Shown: positions 39,159 through 48,046, counted from the stretch's first letter. The stretch: DNA of 64,000 bases from an uncultured Christensenellaceae bacterium (GCA_944380285.1 CALWGZ010000006.1:62001-126000), one strand, 5' to 3'. Translations and numbers: made by a program. Notes: generated from the sequence alone by a model not told the origin.

Positions 39159-40043
39159 ATGAAAAAGAAAATCGTCATCGCGGCGGTCACCGTCGCACTT
39201 GTTTTGAGCATGGCATTCGTTTTCGCCGCCTGCGGCAATGGCGGCGAAGATCCCGGCATCCTCTTCGGCAAGGAATTGCTCCCGCTGACCGCGCAGGTCG
39301 ACATCCTGCAAAATCTCGAGACCGGTTCCGCCGACATCGGCATCATGGATTCCGTCATGGCGGGTCACTATTTGACCCACGGCAGCTATGTCGGCAAGAT
39401 CGCCTCTCTCGACCTGTTCACCTTCCCTGCCGAGGAATACGGCATCGGCGCGAAGAAGGGCAACGACGCACTGGTCGGCAAGGTCAACGAGGCGTTGATC
39501 GCGCTCGCCGCAGACGGCGCTTTCGCCACGATAGCCGCCGAGTACGGTCTGCAAAACGAAGTACTCGTCGGCGACGACACCGCCAACCCCAAGGCGGACG
39601 CGACCGACGACAGCTGGAACAAGGTCGTCGAGGACGGCAAACTCGTCATCGGCTACACCGTGTTCGCGCCCATCGCCTATATGGAAAACAACACGCTCAC
39701 CGGCTTTGACGTCAATCTTGCCGAGGCGGTCGTCGACTACCTCAACGAGACCTACGGCTCCGCCGTCGAGATCGAGTGGGTGGAGATCGATTGGTCGACC
39801 AAGCAGACGCAGCTTGAAAACGGCACCCTCGACCTTGTCTGGAACGGCATGACTCTCACCGACGAGGTGATGAACGGCATGTCCACCACCGTCCCCTATC
39901 TCGCCAACAGACAGACGCTGATCATCCGCAGCGCGGACGCCGAAAAATACGGCGATATGCGCTCCTTCTTCATCGCGGCAAAGGACGCGGTCGTCGCGGT
40001 CGAAAGCGGTTCCGCCGCCGACCTTTTGATGAACATCGAGTGA
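39159..40043 (+). CDS. Amino-acid ABC transporter binding lipoprotein with circularly permuted domain order, 294 aa
   Basis: It captures an amino acid outside the cell for the permease encoded next. The lipobox is VFAAC (Cys25). The SBP_bac_3 segments are present but in swapped order. Residues about 35-150 match the usual C-terminal half (LETGSADIGIMDSV, AEEYGIGAKKG and the terminal LVGKVNEALIALAADGAF helix). Residues about 160-294 match the usual N-terminal half (KLVIGYTVFAPIAYM, TGFDVNLAEAV, LDLVWNGMTLTDE) and end at VAVESGSAADLL, where a normal protein would continue into the first part. All pieces of one domain are present once, so the fold could close. Promoter upstream; two bases before the permease gene. 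Confidence 0.85.
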   Translation: MKKKIVIAAVTVALVLSMAFVFAACGNGGEDPGILFGKELLPLTAQVDILQNLETGSADIGIMDSVMAGHYLTHGSYVGKIASLDLFTFPAEEYGIGAKKGNDALVGKVNEALIALAADGAFATIAAEYGLQNEVLVGDDTANPKADATDDSWNKVVEDGKLVIGYTVFAPIAYMENNTLTGFDVNLAEAVVDYLNETYGSAVEIEWVEIDWSTKQTQLENGTLDLVWNGMTLTDEVMNGMSTTVPYLANRQTLIIRSADAEKYGDMRSFFIAAKDAVVAVESGSAADLLMNIE

Positions 40044-40044
40044 C

Positions 40045-40725
40045 ATGTTCGCCGAAGTTCTGGAAAGATTCGCCGAAGGTTTCGGCTATACGGTAGGGCT
40101 TTTCGCCGTCACGCTCGTGGCGGCGATACCTCTCGGCATCATCGTCGCGCTGTGCTCGATCACCAAATTCAAGCCCATTCGCTGGCTGACAAAGGTGTTC
40201 ATTTGGGTCGTGCGCGGCACTCCCCTTTTGTTGCAGATCATCGTCGTCACATTCATCCCGTCGACGGTGTTTTTGCTCGCCAACAAAGACCTCGCCGACT
40301 TTTTTGGCGTGAGCATCGTCGGGCTCAACTTCATCTTTGCCGCGGTCGCTTTCATCATCAACTACTCGGCATACTTCGCCGAGATCTTCCGCGGCGGCAT
40401 CGAGGGCATCCCGAGAGGGCAACACGAGGCGGCGCAGGTGCTGGGCATGAAACGCGGACAGACGTTCTTCCGCATCATATTGCCGCAGGTCGTCAAGCGC
40501 ATTTTGGCGCCCATCTCCAACGAAGTCATCACTTTGGTCAAGGACACATCGCTCGCGCGCGTCATCGGCGTGACAGAGCTGTTCATGGTCGCGTACAACG
40601 TCGTGACCACCGAGGCGATCATTTGGCCGCTGTTCTTCGCCGGGCTGTACTATCTGCTGTTCAACGGCATATTGACGATACTCTTCCATGCGGCGGAGAA
40701 AAAACTCTCCTACTACAAGGTGTGA
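40045..40725 (+). CDS. Amino-acid ABC transporter permease (GlnP/HisM type), 226 aa
   Basis: The membrane channel subunit of a polar amino-acid importer. It has about five hydrophobic helices and the EAA loop for the ATPase (the stretch around EAAQVLGMKRGQTFFRIILPQ). Also visible are WVVRGTPLLLQ and LVKDTSLARVIGV, typical of the HisM/GlnP family. Length is normal. It starts two bases after the binding protein stop and ends one base before the ATPase start. Confidence 0.95.
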   Translation: MFAEVLERFAEGFGYTVGLFAVTLVAAIPLGIIVALCSITKFKPIRWLTKVFIWVVRGTPLLLQIIVVTFIPSTVFLLANKDLADFFGVSIVGLNFIFAAVAFIINYSAYFAEIFRGGIEGIPRGQHEAAQVLGMKRGQTFFRIILPQVVKRILAPISNEVITLVKDTSLARVIGVTELFMVAYNVVTTEAIIWPLFFAGLYYLLFNGILTILFHAAEKKLSYYKV

Positions 40726-40726
40726 T

Positions 40727-41677
40727 ATGAACGACGAAAAGACTTTCAAAAGCGATCGCGAGCCGCTGCTCGTCGTCAAAGACCTGCGCAAGAGCTTTGG
40801 CGAAACTCAAGTGCTCAAAGGCGTGTCGTTCGAGTTGCACAAGGGCGAAGTTCTGTCGATCATCGGCCCGTCCGGCGGCGGCAAGTCGACGCTGCTGCGC
40901 TGTCTCAACTTCCTCGAAACGCCCGAGGGCGGGACGATCGCGGTGGGCGGCGAGACGCTGTTCGACGCGTCCGCAAAGATAAGCGACAAAGAATCGGATC
41001 TGCGCACCAAGCGGCTGCATTTCGGGCTGGTGTTCCAGTCGTTCAACCTCTTTCCCCACTACAACGCGCTCGAAAACGTCGCGCTCGCGCCGAGTTTGCA
41101 GGGCGGCGACTACCGCAAAAAGCGCCGCGAAGCAAAAAAGAAAAACGCCGCGCTCTTGGCGGCGAAAAGACGTCAATTGCGGATACGCTTTTTCGCGCGG
41201 TGGCTGCACGAAAATCCGTTCAAACTTTGGGACGAGCTGAGCGCCGAACTCCAATTGCTCAAACATGAGCTGGGCGCGCAAGAAAACCCCGAAGCGGCGC
41301 AACTGCTCGCAAGAGTCGGGCTTGCCGACAAGATGTACAACTATCCATGCGAACTGTCGGGCGGACAGCAGCAGCGCGTCGCGATCGCGCGTGCGCTCGC
41401 GCTCAAACCGGACATACTCTGCTTTGACGAGCCGACGAGCGCGCTCGACCCCGAACTGACCGGAGAAGTGCTCAAAGTCATCAAGGACCTCAAACAAGAG
41501 GACACGACGATGATCATCGTCACTCACGAGATGGAATTCGCGCGGCACGTCTCGGACAAAGTGCTGTTCGTCTCGGGCGGCATAATCGAGGAAGAAGGCT
41601 CGCCCGAAGAGGTGTTCGGCTCGCCCAAGAGCGAAAAGACGAGAGCGTTCCTTTCCAAGATGGAGGAGAAGATATGA
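40727..41677 (+). CDS. Amino-acid ABC transporter ATP-binding protein with inserted domain, 316 aa
   Basis: The nucleotide-binding subunit, GlnQ type. Walker A GPSGGGKST is at 47-55, the Q-loop (LVFQ) ends at 104, the signature LSGGQQQR starts at 210, and Walker B CFDEPTSALD and the H-switch (VTHE) follow. GlnQ proteins have about 240 residues; here a Lys/Arg-rich then mixed insert of about 50-60 residues (about 127-185) sits in the helical domain between Q-loop and signature, the face that contacts the permease. ATG 40727 has AAGGTG upstream; an earlier in-frame ATG lies inside the permease gene. It overlaps the yerC-like gene by four bases. Confidence 0.92.
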   Translation: MNDEKTFKSDREPLLVVKDLRKSFGETQVLKGVSFELHKGEVLSIIGPSGGGKSTLLRCLNFLETPEGGTIAVGGETLFDASAKISDKESDLRTKRLHFGLVFQSFNLFPHYNALENVALAPSLQGGDYRKKRREAKKKNAALLAAKRRQLRIRFFARWLHENPFKLWDELSAELQLLKHELGAQENPEAAQLLARVGLADKMYNYPCELSGGQQQRVAIARALALKPDILCFDEPTSALDPELTGEVLKVIKDLKQEDTTMIIVTHEMEFARHVSDKVLFVSGGIIEEEGSPEEVFGSPKSEKTRAFLSKMEEKI

Positions 41678-41961
41678 GCGGCACAAAGGACAACCTCGAC
41701 GCGCTGTACGACGCGCTCGCGGCGCTGACCGACCCCGCCGACGTCAAAGCCCTGCTTGCCGACCTGTGCACCGCCGGAGAGACGGAGCAGATGGCGTGCC
41801 GTCTGCGCGCGGCGATGCTTTTGCTCGACGGCAAGACCTACTCGCAGATCACCGAGGAGACGGACATCTCGTCGGCGACTCTGTCGCGCGTGTCCAACTG
41901 TGTGAGACGCGGTTCGGGAGGCTACTCAAAGGTGTGGCAAAACATCCACGGCGAAGATTGA
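41674..41961 (+). CDS. yerC: TrpR/YerC-like DNA-binding protein, 95 aa
   Basis: A small all-helical protein of the TrpR-like YerC/YecD family. The helix-turn-helix is at about residues 45-80 (YSQITEETDISSATLSRVSN). It is coupled to the transporter ATPase by an ATGA overlap and is the last gene before the terminator at 41994-42022. YerC is a putative transcription regulator; the operon position suggests it controls this amino-acid transporter, possibly in response to tryptophan or another amino acid. That ligand link is inference. Confidence 0.9.
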   Translation: MSGTKDNLDALYDALAALTDPADVKALLADLCTAGETEQMACRLRAAMLLLDGKTYSQITEETDISSATLSRVSNCVRRGSGGYSKVWQNIHGED

Positions 41962-41984
41962 TTTCCCTGCCCGTGTCGATAAAA

Positions 41985-42027
41985 CAAAAAAATACGCCCG
42001 TATGCGGTCTGCATACGGGCGTCTTTT
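41985..42027. terminator. Bidirectional terminator between the transporter and zinc-ribbon genes
   Basis: Perfect 12-bp stem ACGCCCGTATGC/GCATACGGGCGT (41994-42022) with A7 on the left and CTTTTAT on the right. Confidence 0.92.
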
Positions 42028-42035
42028 ATGTTGAG

Positions 42036-42599
42036 TTACAGCCTCGTTCCGCACTTGTCGCAAAACTCGGAATCGACGCTCTTGACCGGCGCTCCGCAGC
42101 TCGGACACTGTCCGTACTCTGCCGCCCCTTCGGCGAGCTCTTTCTCTTTGCGCTGTTGTATCTCAATGATCTTCTTGTAGCACTCGGGCATGTTGTCCGC
42201 CGTCATTCCCATATTGATCGCGGCGTTGACATTGAAGAACGGAGCCGCCTCTTCCCAAGCCTCTTCGTCGGTCATCGCGATGTCGTCCCTTACGATCATC
42301 ACGTCGCCGACGATGCGATAGCCTGCGAGATTGCCCGTGTCTATCAGCTTTTGCGCCGCCTCGCGCTCGTTGGACGCAAAGGCAAACAGCATGAATATCG
42401 GCATCTTGTCCTTGAGCTTGACCGCTTGGACCGCGTGACACAATTGCATGCACGCGCCGTACTTTGCGAGCACGATCATCGCCGGTATCGCCGGGATTAT
42501 CAACAGCGCAAGCACCATGAACACCTTGCGCAGCGTGTTCAGCTTTTTGAGTCTGCCCTCGAGGTCGGGCACGATGTCTTTGAGGTTGATGCGTCTCAT
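42036..42599 (-). CDS. Membrane protein with C-terminal zinc ribbon, 187 aa
   Basis: Probably a single hydrophobic segment (about 25-47) followed by a soluble region of unknown fold and a C-terminal double-Cys zinc ribbon (CPSCGAP...FCDKCGTRL). The ATG at 42599 has a perfect AAAGGAGG site and is preferred to an in-frame ATG at 42656 inside the sirtuin gene. It is the last gene of the GH30-sirtuin operon. No enzymatic motif; zinc ribbons of this kind often mediate protein contacts. Function unknown. Confidence 0.8.
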   Translation of the reverse strand: MRRINLKDIVPDLEGRLKKLNTLRKVFMVLALLIIPAIPAMIVLAKYGACMQLCHAVQAVKLKDKMPIFMLFAFASNEREAAQKLIDTGNLAGYRIVGDVMIVRDDIAMTDEEAWEEAAPFFNVNAAINMGMTADNMPECYKKIIEIQQRKEKELAEGAAEYGQCPSCGAPVKSVDSEFCDKCGTRL

Positions 42600-42621
42600 A
42601 TTTTCCTCCTTTAGAAAAAGT

Positions 42622-43344
42622 TTACACTTCGCAGGCGGAGAGTATCTCCCCCACATTGCCTCGGATCACGAGGTCGGCGCGCGATTCCGCCGCCAATCTG
42701 TCGCGGTTGATCAAGACAAGCGCGTCGCCGCCGAAGAAATCGATCAGATTCGCCGCCGGATAGACCGAAAGCGACGTGCCTGCGACGATCAACGTCTTTG
42801 CGTTTGCGATCGCCGCGATCGCGCCTTCGACCGTCTCCTCGTCGAGCGGCTCGCCGTAAAGCACTACGTCCGGCTTGACAATGCCGCCGCACTCGCAATG
42901 CGGCACGCCGTCGCTCGAGCGCACATAGTCAACGTCATAACTCCTGCCGCAGTCGAGACAGCGGTTGCGCATCACGCTGCCGTGCAACTCATACACCTTT
43001 TTGCTGCCGGCGGCGGTATGAAGTCCGTCAATGTTTTGCGTGACGACCGCGTCGACGAGCCCCGCTCTCTCCCACTCCGCGCAAAGCGTGTGCGCGGGGT
43101 TCGGCTTGCAGTCGAGACAGCACAAGATCGCCGAGCGGTAGAAGTCAAAAAATTCTTTTGTGTGCGAAAAGAAGAAGCGCCGCGACAGCATCTCTTCGGG
43201 CGGATAGGCGCTCCTCCGCGCATACAGCCCGTCGGGCGAACGAAAGTCGGGGATGCCGCTCTCGGTCGACACGCCGGCGCCGCCGAAGAACACGACGCCG
43301 CCGCGCGCTGTCAACCTTGACAATTTTGCGATCTCGTCCGTCAT
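42622..43344 (-). CDS. cobB: NAD-dependent protein deacylase, sirtuin family, 240 aa
   Basis: It removes acyl groups from lysines using NAD. Visible are the NAD-binding GAGVSTESGIPDFRS (about 22-36), TQNIDGLH with the catalytic region, ELHGS with the active His and four zinc cysteines (CLDC...CECGG). GTSLSVYPAA and INRD complete the Rossmann fold. It overlaps the GH30 gene by four bases and precedes the zinc-ribbon gene by 22. Confidence 0.95.
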   Translation of the reverse strand: MTDEIAKLSRLTARGGVVFFGGAGVSTESGIPDFRSPDGLYARRSAYPPEEMLSRRFFFSHTKEFFDFYRSAILCCLDCKPNPAHTLCAEWERAGLVDAVVTQNIDGLHTAAGSKKVYELHGSVMRNRCLDCGRSYDVDYVRSSDGVPHCECGGIVKPDVVLYGEPLDEETVEGAIAAIANAKTLIVAGTSLSVYPAANLIDFFGGDALVLINRDRLAAESRADLVIRGNVGEILSACEV

Positions 43345-44984
43345 TGCGCCGCCGGGAAGACGAACGTCGTCACGCTGTCCTCGGCAAGGGGCAGACTGCC
43401 GTCAAAGACGAAGTCGCTCTCTTCCCACTTGTCCGTCTGCGTGGTGCGCGTGACCTGCACACTCGTGCCGCCGAACTTGTCCATGCCGTTGAGTTTGAGA
43501 TCCTTGGCGCCGCCGTCGTTGACGACGATCGCGACCACCGTGCCGTCCGGCTTGACGAACACGCCGATGTCTACGCCCGCCCAACCGGTCAGGTCGGAGA
43601 TCGCGCTCTCGACGCGCACGTCGCCGGGGTCGAGGAAGCGGGTGATCTGTCCCATCGTGTAGTAGCGGTTGAGCACCCACACCTTGGGATCGCGGCCGCC
43701 ATTCCAATAGACGAGTCCGTCGTTGTAGCCTCCGGCGGCGACGGACAGCCACCAGCTCCACTCGGTCGCGTCGATCATCGTCAGATCGCGCAAGATGACC
43801 TTGGCGAGGAACATGCCGCTCTCGATCGTGTCGTACTCACCGCTCTCCATCTCGCAGAACTCGGTCGCGGTGACTTCGAGCTCGGGATAATTCTTCTCCA
43901 TGAACGAAGCGAACTTCTTTCTTGCCGAAACGCTGTCGTTCGCGCCGTAAGTGTGCGTCGAGATCTCGCCCAATTCGTCGAAGTAGTCGTACTTGCTCAT
44001 CTCTTCGAGATAGTCGGCGACGTCGACGTCGAACGGCTTGAACAGATAGTTGCCGCACTCGAACGCGTCAAAGCGGAAGTTCGTGCCGTGCTCCTCGTTG
44101 TATGCGGTCAATACGTTCCAGAATACGTCGTAGAACTTCGCCAGCACATCGGGGTCGTAGTGGCAGCCCTCCTGCGACGCGTCGGGACCGCCCCACTTCC
44201 ACTGCGGTTCGTTGACGGGGCTGATCCAGATCTCGATACCCTTGTCGAGCAGGTCGTACTTTTCGACGAGCCCCTCGACGCAGATCATCAAATATTCGCT
44301 GTAAATTTGGTAAAATTCGGGTTTGAGGTTGTTTTGATACTCATACGCGCCCGTGCACATGCCCGATTCGGTCATCAGATAGTGCGGCGAGTTGGAGAAG
44401 AACACCACCTTGTCGATATGCCCCTTGTCGAGCGCCTGCTTGAAGAGGTTTTGCACCGCCGCGTCCTTTTCGAAGTCGTAATTGCTCACGTCGAGAAAGT
44501 CCTCGGGCGCTTTGTAATTCTCGGCGACAAAGAAGCTCTCCGCACGCCTGTTGGGGTCGAACCAGTCGTTGCTGTACGGCACCTTGTCGTCAAGCACGCT
44601 GTCCTTGGAGCCTCCGCCGATGTTGTAGCGGAAGATGTTGAGTTGCAGGCCGCTGTCGCCGTAGAGCATCTCGATCGCCTGCTCTCCTTCGGCGGCGTTT
44701 TCCGCCTTGCCGAGTTCCTGATATATCCATGCCGACGACGCGCCGAATCCGCCCAACGTCTGCTGCTCGGCATTGAGATCGACATTGACGCGCAGCGGCG
44801 CGTATGCGGCGATCGAATATATCGACAGCGCCAAGATCGTCACGATCGCGAGGACGGCGACGACTATGCCGACGACCTTGCCTATTCTGCGCGACCTCTC
44901 GGGGGTAAAGAACGCCTTGATCCGGCTCAAAAACGACGGCTTGGCGGCGGTCTCCGCATTGGTGTTTTTTGTTTCCATGTTCAT
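43341..44984 (-). CDS. Membrane-anchored glycoside hydrolase family 30 enzyme, 547 aa
   Basis: It likely cleaves beta-linked glucans or xylans outside the cell. After a basic start and one membrane helix (about 38-60) comes the GH30 (beta/alpha)8 domain: GGFGASSAW near the start, the acid/base Glu in SPVNEPQ (about residue 257) and the nucleophile Glu in TATEFCEM (about residue 374). A C-terminal beta domain closes it. GGGAG precedes the ATG at 44984, with a second ATG two codons on. It heads an operon with the sirtuin and zinc-ribbon genes. Substrate cannot be fixed from sequence; beta-1,6-glucanase or glucosylceramidase-like activity are the main family options. Confidence 0.88.
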   Translation of the reverse strand: MNMETKNTNAETAAKPSFLSRIKAFFTPERSRRIGKVVGIVVAVLAIVTILALSIYSIAAYAPLRVNVDLNAEQQTLGGFGASSAWIYQELGKAENAAEGEQAIEMLYGDSGLQLNIFRYNIGGGSKDSVLDDKVPYSNDWFDPNRRAESFFVAENYKAPEDFLDVSNYDFEKDAAVQNLFKQALDKGHIDKVVFFSNSPHYLMTESGMCTGAYEYQNNLKPEFYQIYSEYLMICVEGLVEKYDLLDKGIEIWISPVNEPQWKWGGPDASQEGCHYDPDVLAKFYDVFWNVLTAYNEEHGTNFRFDAFECGNYLFKPFDVDVADYLEEMSKYDYFDELGEISTHTYGANDSVSARKKFASFMEKNYPELEVTATEFCEMESGEYDTIESGMFLAKVILRDLTMIDATEWSWWLSVAAGGYNDGLVYWNGGRDPKVWVLNRYYTMGQITRFLDPGDVRVESAISDLTGWAGVDIGVFVKPDGTVVAIVVNDGGAKDLKLNGMDKFGGTSVQVTRTTQTDKWEESDFVFDGSLPLAEDSVTTFVFPAAQ

Positions 44985-45020
44985 AACTCCCTCTCGGGCA
45001 TACGCCCATTTGTTGATTTA

Positions 45021-45049
45021 ATTATAATATAAAACGCGGACGATTGCAA
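45021..45049 (-). promoter_or_regulatory. SigA-type promoter of the GH30 operon
   Basis: TTGCAA (45044-45049), 17 bases, TATAAT (45021-45026) on the minus strand. A GGGC-rich hairpin in the leader precedes the ribosome site. Confidence 0.7.
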
Positions 45050-45095
45050 CAGACATTTTGTGCCGCTATCTCCGCTTTTGTGAATATTTTGAAAT

Positions 45096-45572
45096 TCAAT
45101 TTTTGTCCGCCGCTATCTCCGCGAACGCCGCGCCGCACGCCGCCGCGAGCGCCTTCGGCGACAGCTCGACCTGATGACCGACTTTGCCGGCGCTGACGAC
45201 GATCGCGTCAAAACCCTCGGCAGACGCGTCTATGAAGGTCGGAAGGGGCTTTTTCATCCCGATCGGCGAACAGCCGCCGTGGATATAGCCCGTAAGCGGC
45301 AGCAGCTTCTTTTGCGGGATCATCGCGACCGACTTCACTCCCGCCGCGCGCGCCGCCGCTTTGAGGTCGAGCGTCTTGCCGACAGGCACGACAAAGACGA
45401 AGTTGCGCCTCTCGCCGCCCTCTGTGACGAGCGTCTTGAACACCCTCTCCGCCGGGATGCCGACCAGCCTTGCGACCGTCTCGCCGTCGGTCACCGAGTT
45501 GTCGTACTCGTGCGGAACATAGTCGATGTGCGCGGCGTCGAGCAGCCGCATGACGTTGGTCTTGTTCATCAT
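45096..45572 (-). CDS. ybaK: Cys-tRNA(Pro)/Cys-tRNA(Cys) deacylase YbaK, 158 aa
   Basis: It hydrolyses mischarged aminoacyl-tRNA in trans. The YbaK signature is clear: FVFVVPVGKTLDLK with the key lysine, CSPIGMKKPLPTFID near residue 100 and a final VSAGKVGHQVEL. Two adjacent ATGs (45572 and 45569) follow AAGGTGAG; the first overlaps the upstream stop. Last gene of the MATE-epimerase-ybaK operon. Confidence 0.92.
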   Translation of the reverse strand: MMNKTNVMRLLDAAHIDYVPHEYDNSVTDGETVARLVGIPAERVFKTLVTEGGERRNFVFVVPVGKTLDLKAAARAAGVKSVAMIPQKKLLPLTGYIHGGCSPIGMKKPLPTFIDASAEGFDAIVVSAGKVGHQVELSPKALAAACGAAFAEIAADKN

Positions 45573-46450
45573 CTCACCTTTTTGAACATCGCGTGATAGT
45601 GCGCGCTGTTGCCGGGCAGCAGCATGTTGAAGCCCTGTTTTTTGGTCAGTTCTCTCTCCCTGTCGACGAAGTCGTTCAGCCCCCACCACGGCTCGACGCA
45701 GATGTAGCCGTCCTCGCCTTGCGGCTCGCCCCAAAGCGCGAGCACCGGCGGCGACGGAAGCAAGCCTATCTCCCAAAGCGAGCCGCCGCGCGTGTACAGT
45801 TTTATGTCGCGGAAGGGCGCGTCGCACAGCATCAGCGTACCGTACTTTTCGACCGTCTCCGCGGTCGTTTCGACCTGCTTGATCGGGGCGAACGCCTCCT
45901 TGCCGACGACAAAGTGCCCCTTTTGATCGAGGCGCCAAACATGCGGCTCGATCTGCTTGCGGAAGCGCAAAATATCCGTGCCCGTGTTTGTTTTGCCATA
46001 CTTTGCTCCGTCCAGCATGAACGACGGATGCAGTCCGAACGAATAGTACATCGGCTCGTCTCCCCTGTTGACGACGACGTGGTGCTGGTAGAGTTTGCGC
46101 CTGCGCAGCGCATACTTGACCGTGTACTCGAAGTCGAACGGATAGACCTTTTTGTCCTCGTCTGTCGCGCGATAGGTCAAGATGACGAAGTCGTCGCCCC
46201 TCTCGCGCACCGCCATGTCTCGCTGTTTGAGGAAGCCGTGTATCGGCAGCTCGTACGCCTCGCCGTTCACGGTGTAATCGCCGCCGTTCTGTCTGCCGAC
46301 GATTGGGAACAACACCGCGTCGATACCTCCGCCGATGTTGCCTCTCTTGTCGATCACGCACTCTTCGCCGCCGATCGTCAGCACCTCGACGCACGCGCCG
46401 ACCGTCTCGATCACCGCATGAGAGCCGTCTTTTGTCAACTCTATCTTCAT
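45569..46450 (-). CDS. Aldose 1-epimerase family protein (LacX-like), 293 aa
   Basis: It interconverts anomers of aldoses. The galactose mutarotase fold is visible from FPIVGRQNGG and ELPIHGFLKQ (the family's His region), through YSFGLHPSF with the second His, to VEPWWGLNDF near the end. These match the LacX-like subfamily. Length is typical. ACGGAGG precedes the ATG at 46450; it overlaps the MATE gene by four bases and the ybaK start by four. Confidence 0.9.
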   Translation of the reverse strand: MKIELTKDGSHAVIETVGACVEVLTIGGEECVIDKRGNIGGGIDAVLFPIVGRQNGGDYTVNGEAYELPIHGFLKQRDMAVRERGDDFVILTYRATDEDKKVYPFDFEYTVKYALRRRKLYQHHVVVNRGDEPMYYSFGLHPSFMLDGAKYGKTNTGTDILRFRKQIEPHVWRLDQKGHFVVGKEAFAPIKQVETTAETVEKYGTLMLCDAPFRDIKLYTRGGSLWEIGLLPSPPVLALWGEPQGEDGYICVEPWWGLNDFVDRERELTKKQGFNMLLPGNSAHYHAMFKKVR

Positions 46451-47847
46451 ATCTTACCTCCGTTCGAGACGTCGCCCGAGCTTGTATTCGCGGTCATCGC
46501 CGCGCGTCTTTTCATGATCTTGGGGAACGCGATCGCAAACGTCGTCGTGCTGAGCACCGCCGCACCGATGTCGGCGATCGGTTCGGCATAAAACGCCGCC
46601 TGCACGCCGTAGATCGTCGGCAGCACGATCACGCTGACCGTGTAAAGCAGCAGTTTGCGCGTCAGCGACAGCGCGATCGCAAAGCGCGGCTGCCCGAGCG
46701 CGGTGAAGCCGTCGACGAACGCATATTGGAGCGCGAGCGGGATTATGCCGATCATATATACGCGCACTCCCCAAACGCTCTTGTCCAAAATGTCCGCGCT
46801 GTCGGTGAACAGCGTTGCGAACGGACGCGCGATCGCAAACGAGAGCGCGAACATCACCGCGGTGAACGCGACGCACATCGCGACGATGCGAAGCTCCGCC
46901 CTCTTGACGAGCTCGAGGTTACGCGCGCCGTAGTTGAACGACAGCACGGGCTGGGTACCCGAAGTGATGCCCAGCATCGGCATCGTGATCAGCGAGAGGA
47001 ACGCCTGCACGATCGTCGAAACCGTGATCCAATCGTCTCCGTCCGCGCCGCCGTGGCGTTGAAGGACCATGTTGACGGCGATGATGATGACGCTGTCCGT
47101 CGCCATGATCGCGAACGGCGAAATGCCCATGACGGTGATGCGCCCCATGATCTTGAACGAGGGCTTACGCACCGCGAGCCTGCATTTGACGCTCTTGCGC
47201 GTCAGGAACACGACGACGAACACAAACGACAGCGCCTGCGAGATCACCGTCGCGATCGCCGCACCCGAGACGCCCATATCGAACACGAAGATGAACAGCG
47301 GATCGAGCGCGATGTTGGCGACCGCTCCGATCAAGATCGTGAACATGCCCATCCCCGAGTAGCCCTCGGCGATTATGAATTGATTGAGTCCGGTCGCCGT
47401 GATCGAGAACACGCTGCCCAGCGCGTATATGAGCAGATACTGCCGCGCATATTCGTACGAATTTTCGCTCGCGCCGAACGTCATCAGGATGGGGCGGAGC
47501 GCGCAGCATACGACGACGGTCAGCACCGCGGCGATCGCGACCAACATCACCGCCGCGCACGACAAGATCTTTTTCGCCCTCTCGTCGTCGCCCTCGCCAA
47601 GCGCCATCGAAAAGATGGGTGCGCCGCCCGTGCCGACCAAGAAAGCAAACGACGATATCAACGTGGTGATCGGGGCGCAAACGCCCACGCCCGCCAGCGC
47701 GATATCGCCGATGACGTCGATGTTGCCGACAAAAATGCGGTCTACGATGGAATAGAGCACGTTGACCAGCTGCGCGACCATTGCGGGGACCGCCAGCTTG
47801 ACCACCGTTGCAAAAACCTTGTTGTCCGAAAGATCGACCGCTCTCAT
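46447..47847 (-). CDS. MATE-family efflux transporter, copy 1, 466 aa
   Basis: Twelve hydrophobic helices in two similar halves, as expected for MATE Na+/H+-coupled exporters of drugs or metabolites. Recognisable are VDRIFVGNI in helix 1-2, GTGGAPIFSMALG and, in the second half, MPMLGITSGTQPVLSFNYGA. ATG 47847 is chosen over an upstream in-frame ATG at 47898, which sits at the -35 box of the promoter. It starts the operon with the epimerase and ybaK genes. Confidence 0.92.
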   Translation of the reverse strand: MRAVDLSDNKVFATVVKLAVPAMVAQLVNVLYSIVDRIFVGNIDVIGDIALAGVGVCAPITTLISSFAFLVGTGGAPIFSMALGEGDDERAKKILSCAAVMLVAIAAVLTVVVCCALRPILMTFGASENSYEYARQYLLIYALGSVFSITATGLNQFIIAEGYSGMGMFTILIGAVANIALDPLFIFVFDMGVSGAAIATVISQALSFVFVVVFLTRKSVKCRLAVRKPSFKIMGRITVMGISPFAIMATDSVIIIAVNMVLQRHGGADGDDWITVSTIVQAFLSLITMPMLGITSGTQPVLSFNYGARNLELVKRAELRIVAMCVAFTAVMFALSFAIARPFATLFTDSADILDKSVWGVRVYMIGIIPLALQYAFVDGFTALGQPRFAIALSLTRKLLLYTVSVIVLPTIYGVQAAFYAEPIADIGAAVLSTTTFAIAFPKIMKRRAAMTANTSSGDVSNGGKI

Positions 47848-47869
47848 CTCTTGCCTCGATTGCGTTGCA

Positions 47870-47898
47870 ATTATATTACGCGGGCGCGAGAATGTCAA
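47870..47898 (-). promoter_or_regulatory. Consensus SigA promoter of the MATE-epimerase-ybaK operon
   Basis: TTGACA (47893-47898), 17 bases, TATAAT (47870-47875) on the minus strand, about 23 bases from the start codon. Confidence 0.85.
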
Positions 47899-48011
47899 CG
47901 GTTTTCGCGCTTCAAATGTACGGCGGCGATACGGCTTATGCGGCGGCGCGCCTCAAAGATGTCCGCCCGGATATCGAAATTGCCGACACGTTTCGCTTTT
48001 TCGCACAAAAA

Positions 48012-48034
48012 AGCCGCCCCGATCAAGAGCGGCT
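48012..48034 (-). terminator. Terminator of the ktr operon
   Basis: AGCCGC/GCGGCT stem followed on the minus strand by a T run. Confidence 0.85.
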
Positions 48035-48046
48035 CGTCTTTTGTTT

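Noticed and set aside
47848..48046. Possible + strand gene between the MATE and ktr operons
   Set aside because: The open frame overlaps a promoter and a terminator, has no ribosome site and overlaps ktrA antisense.
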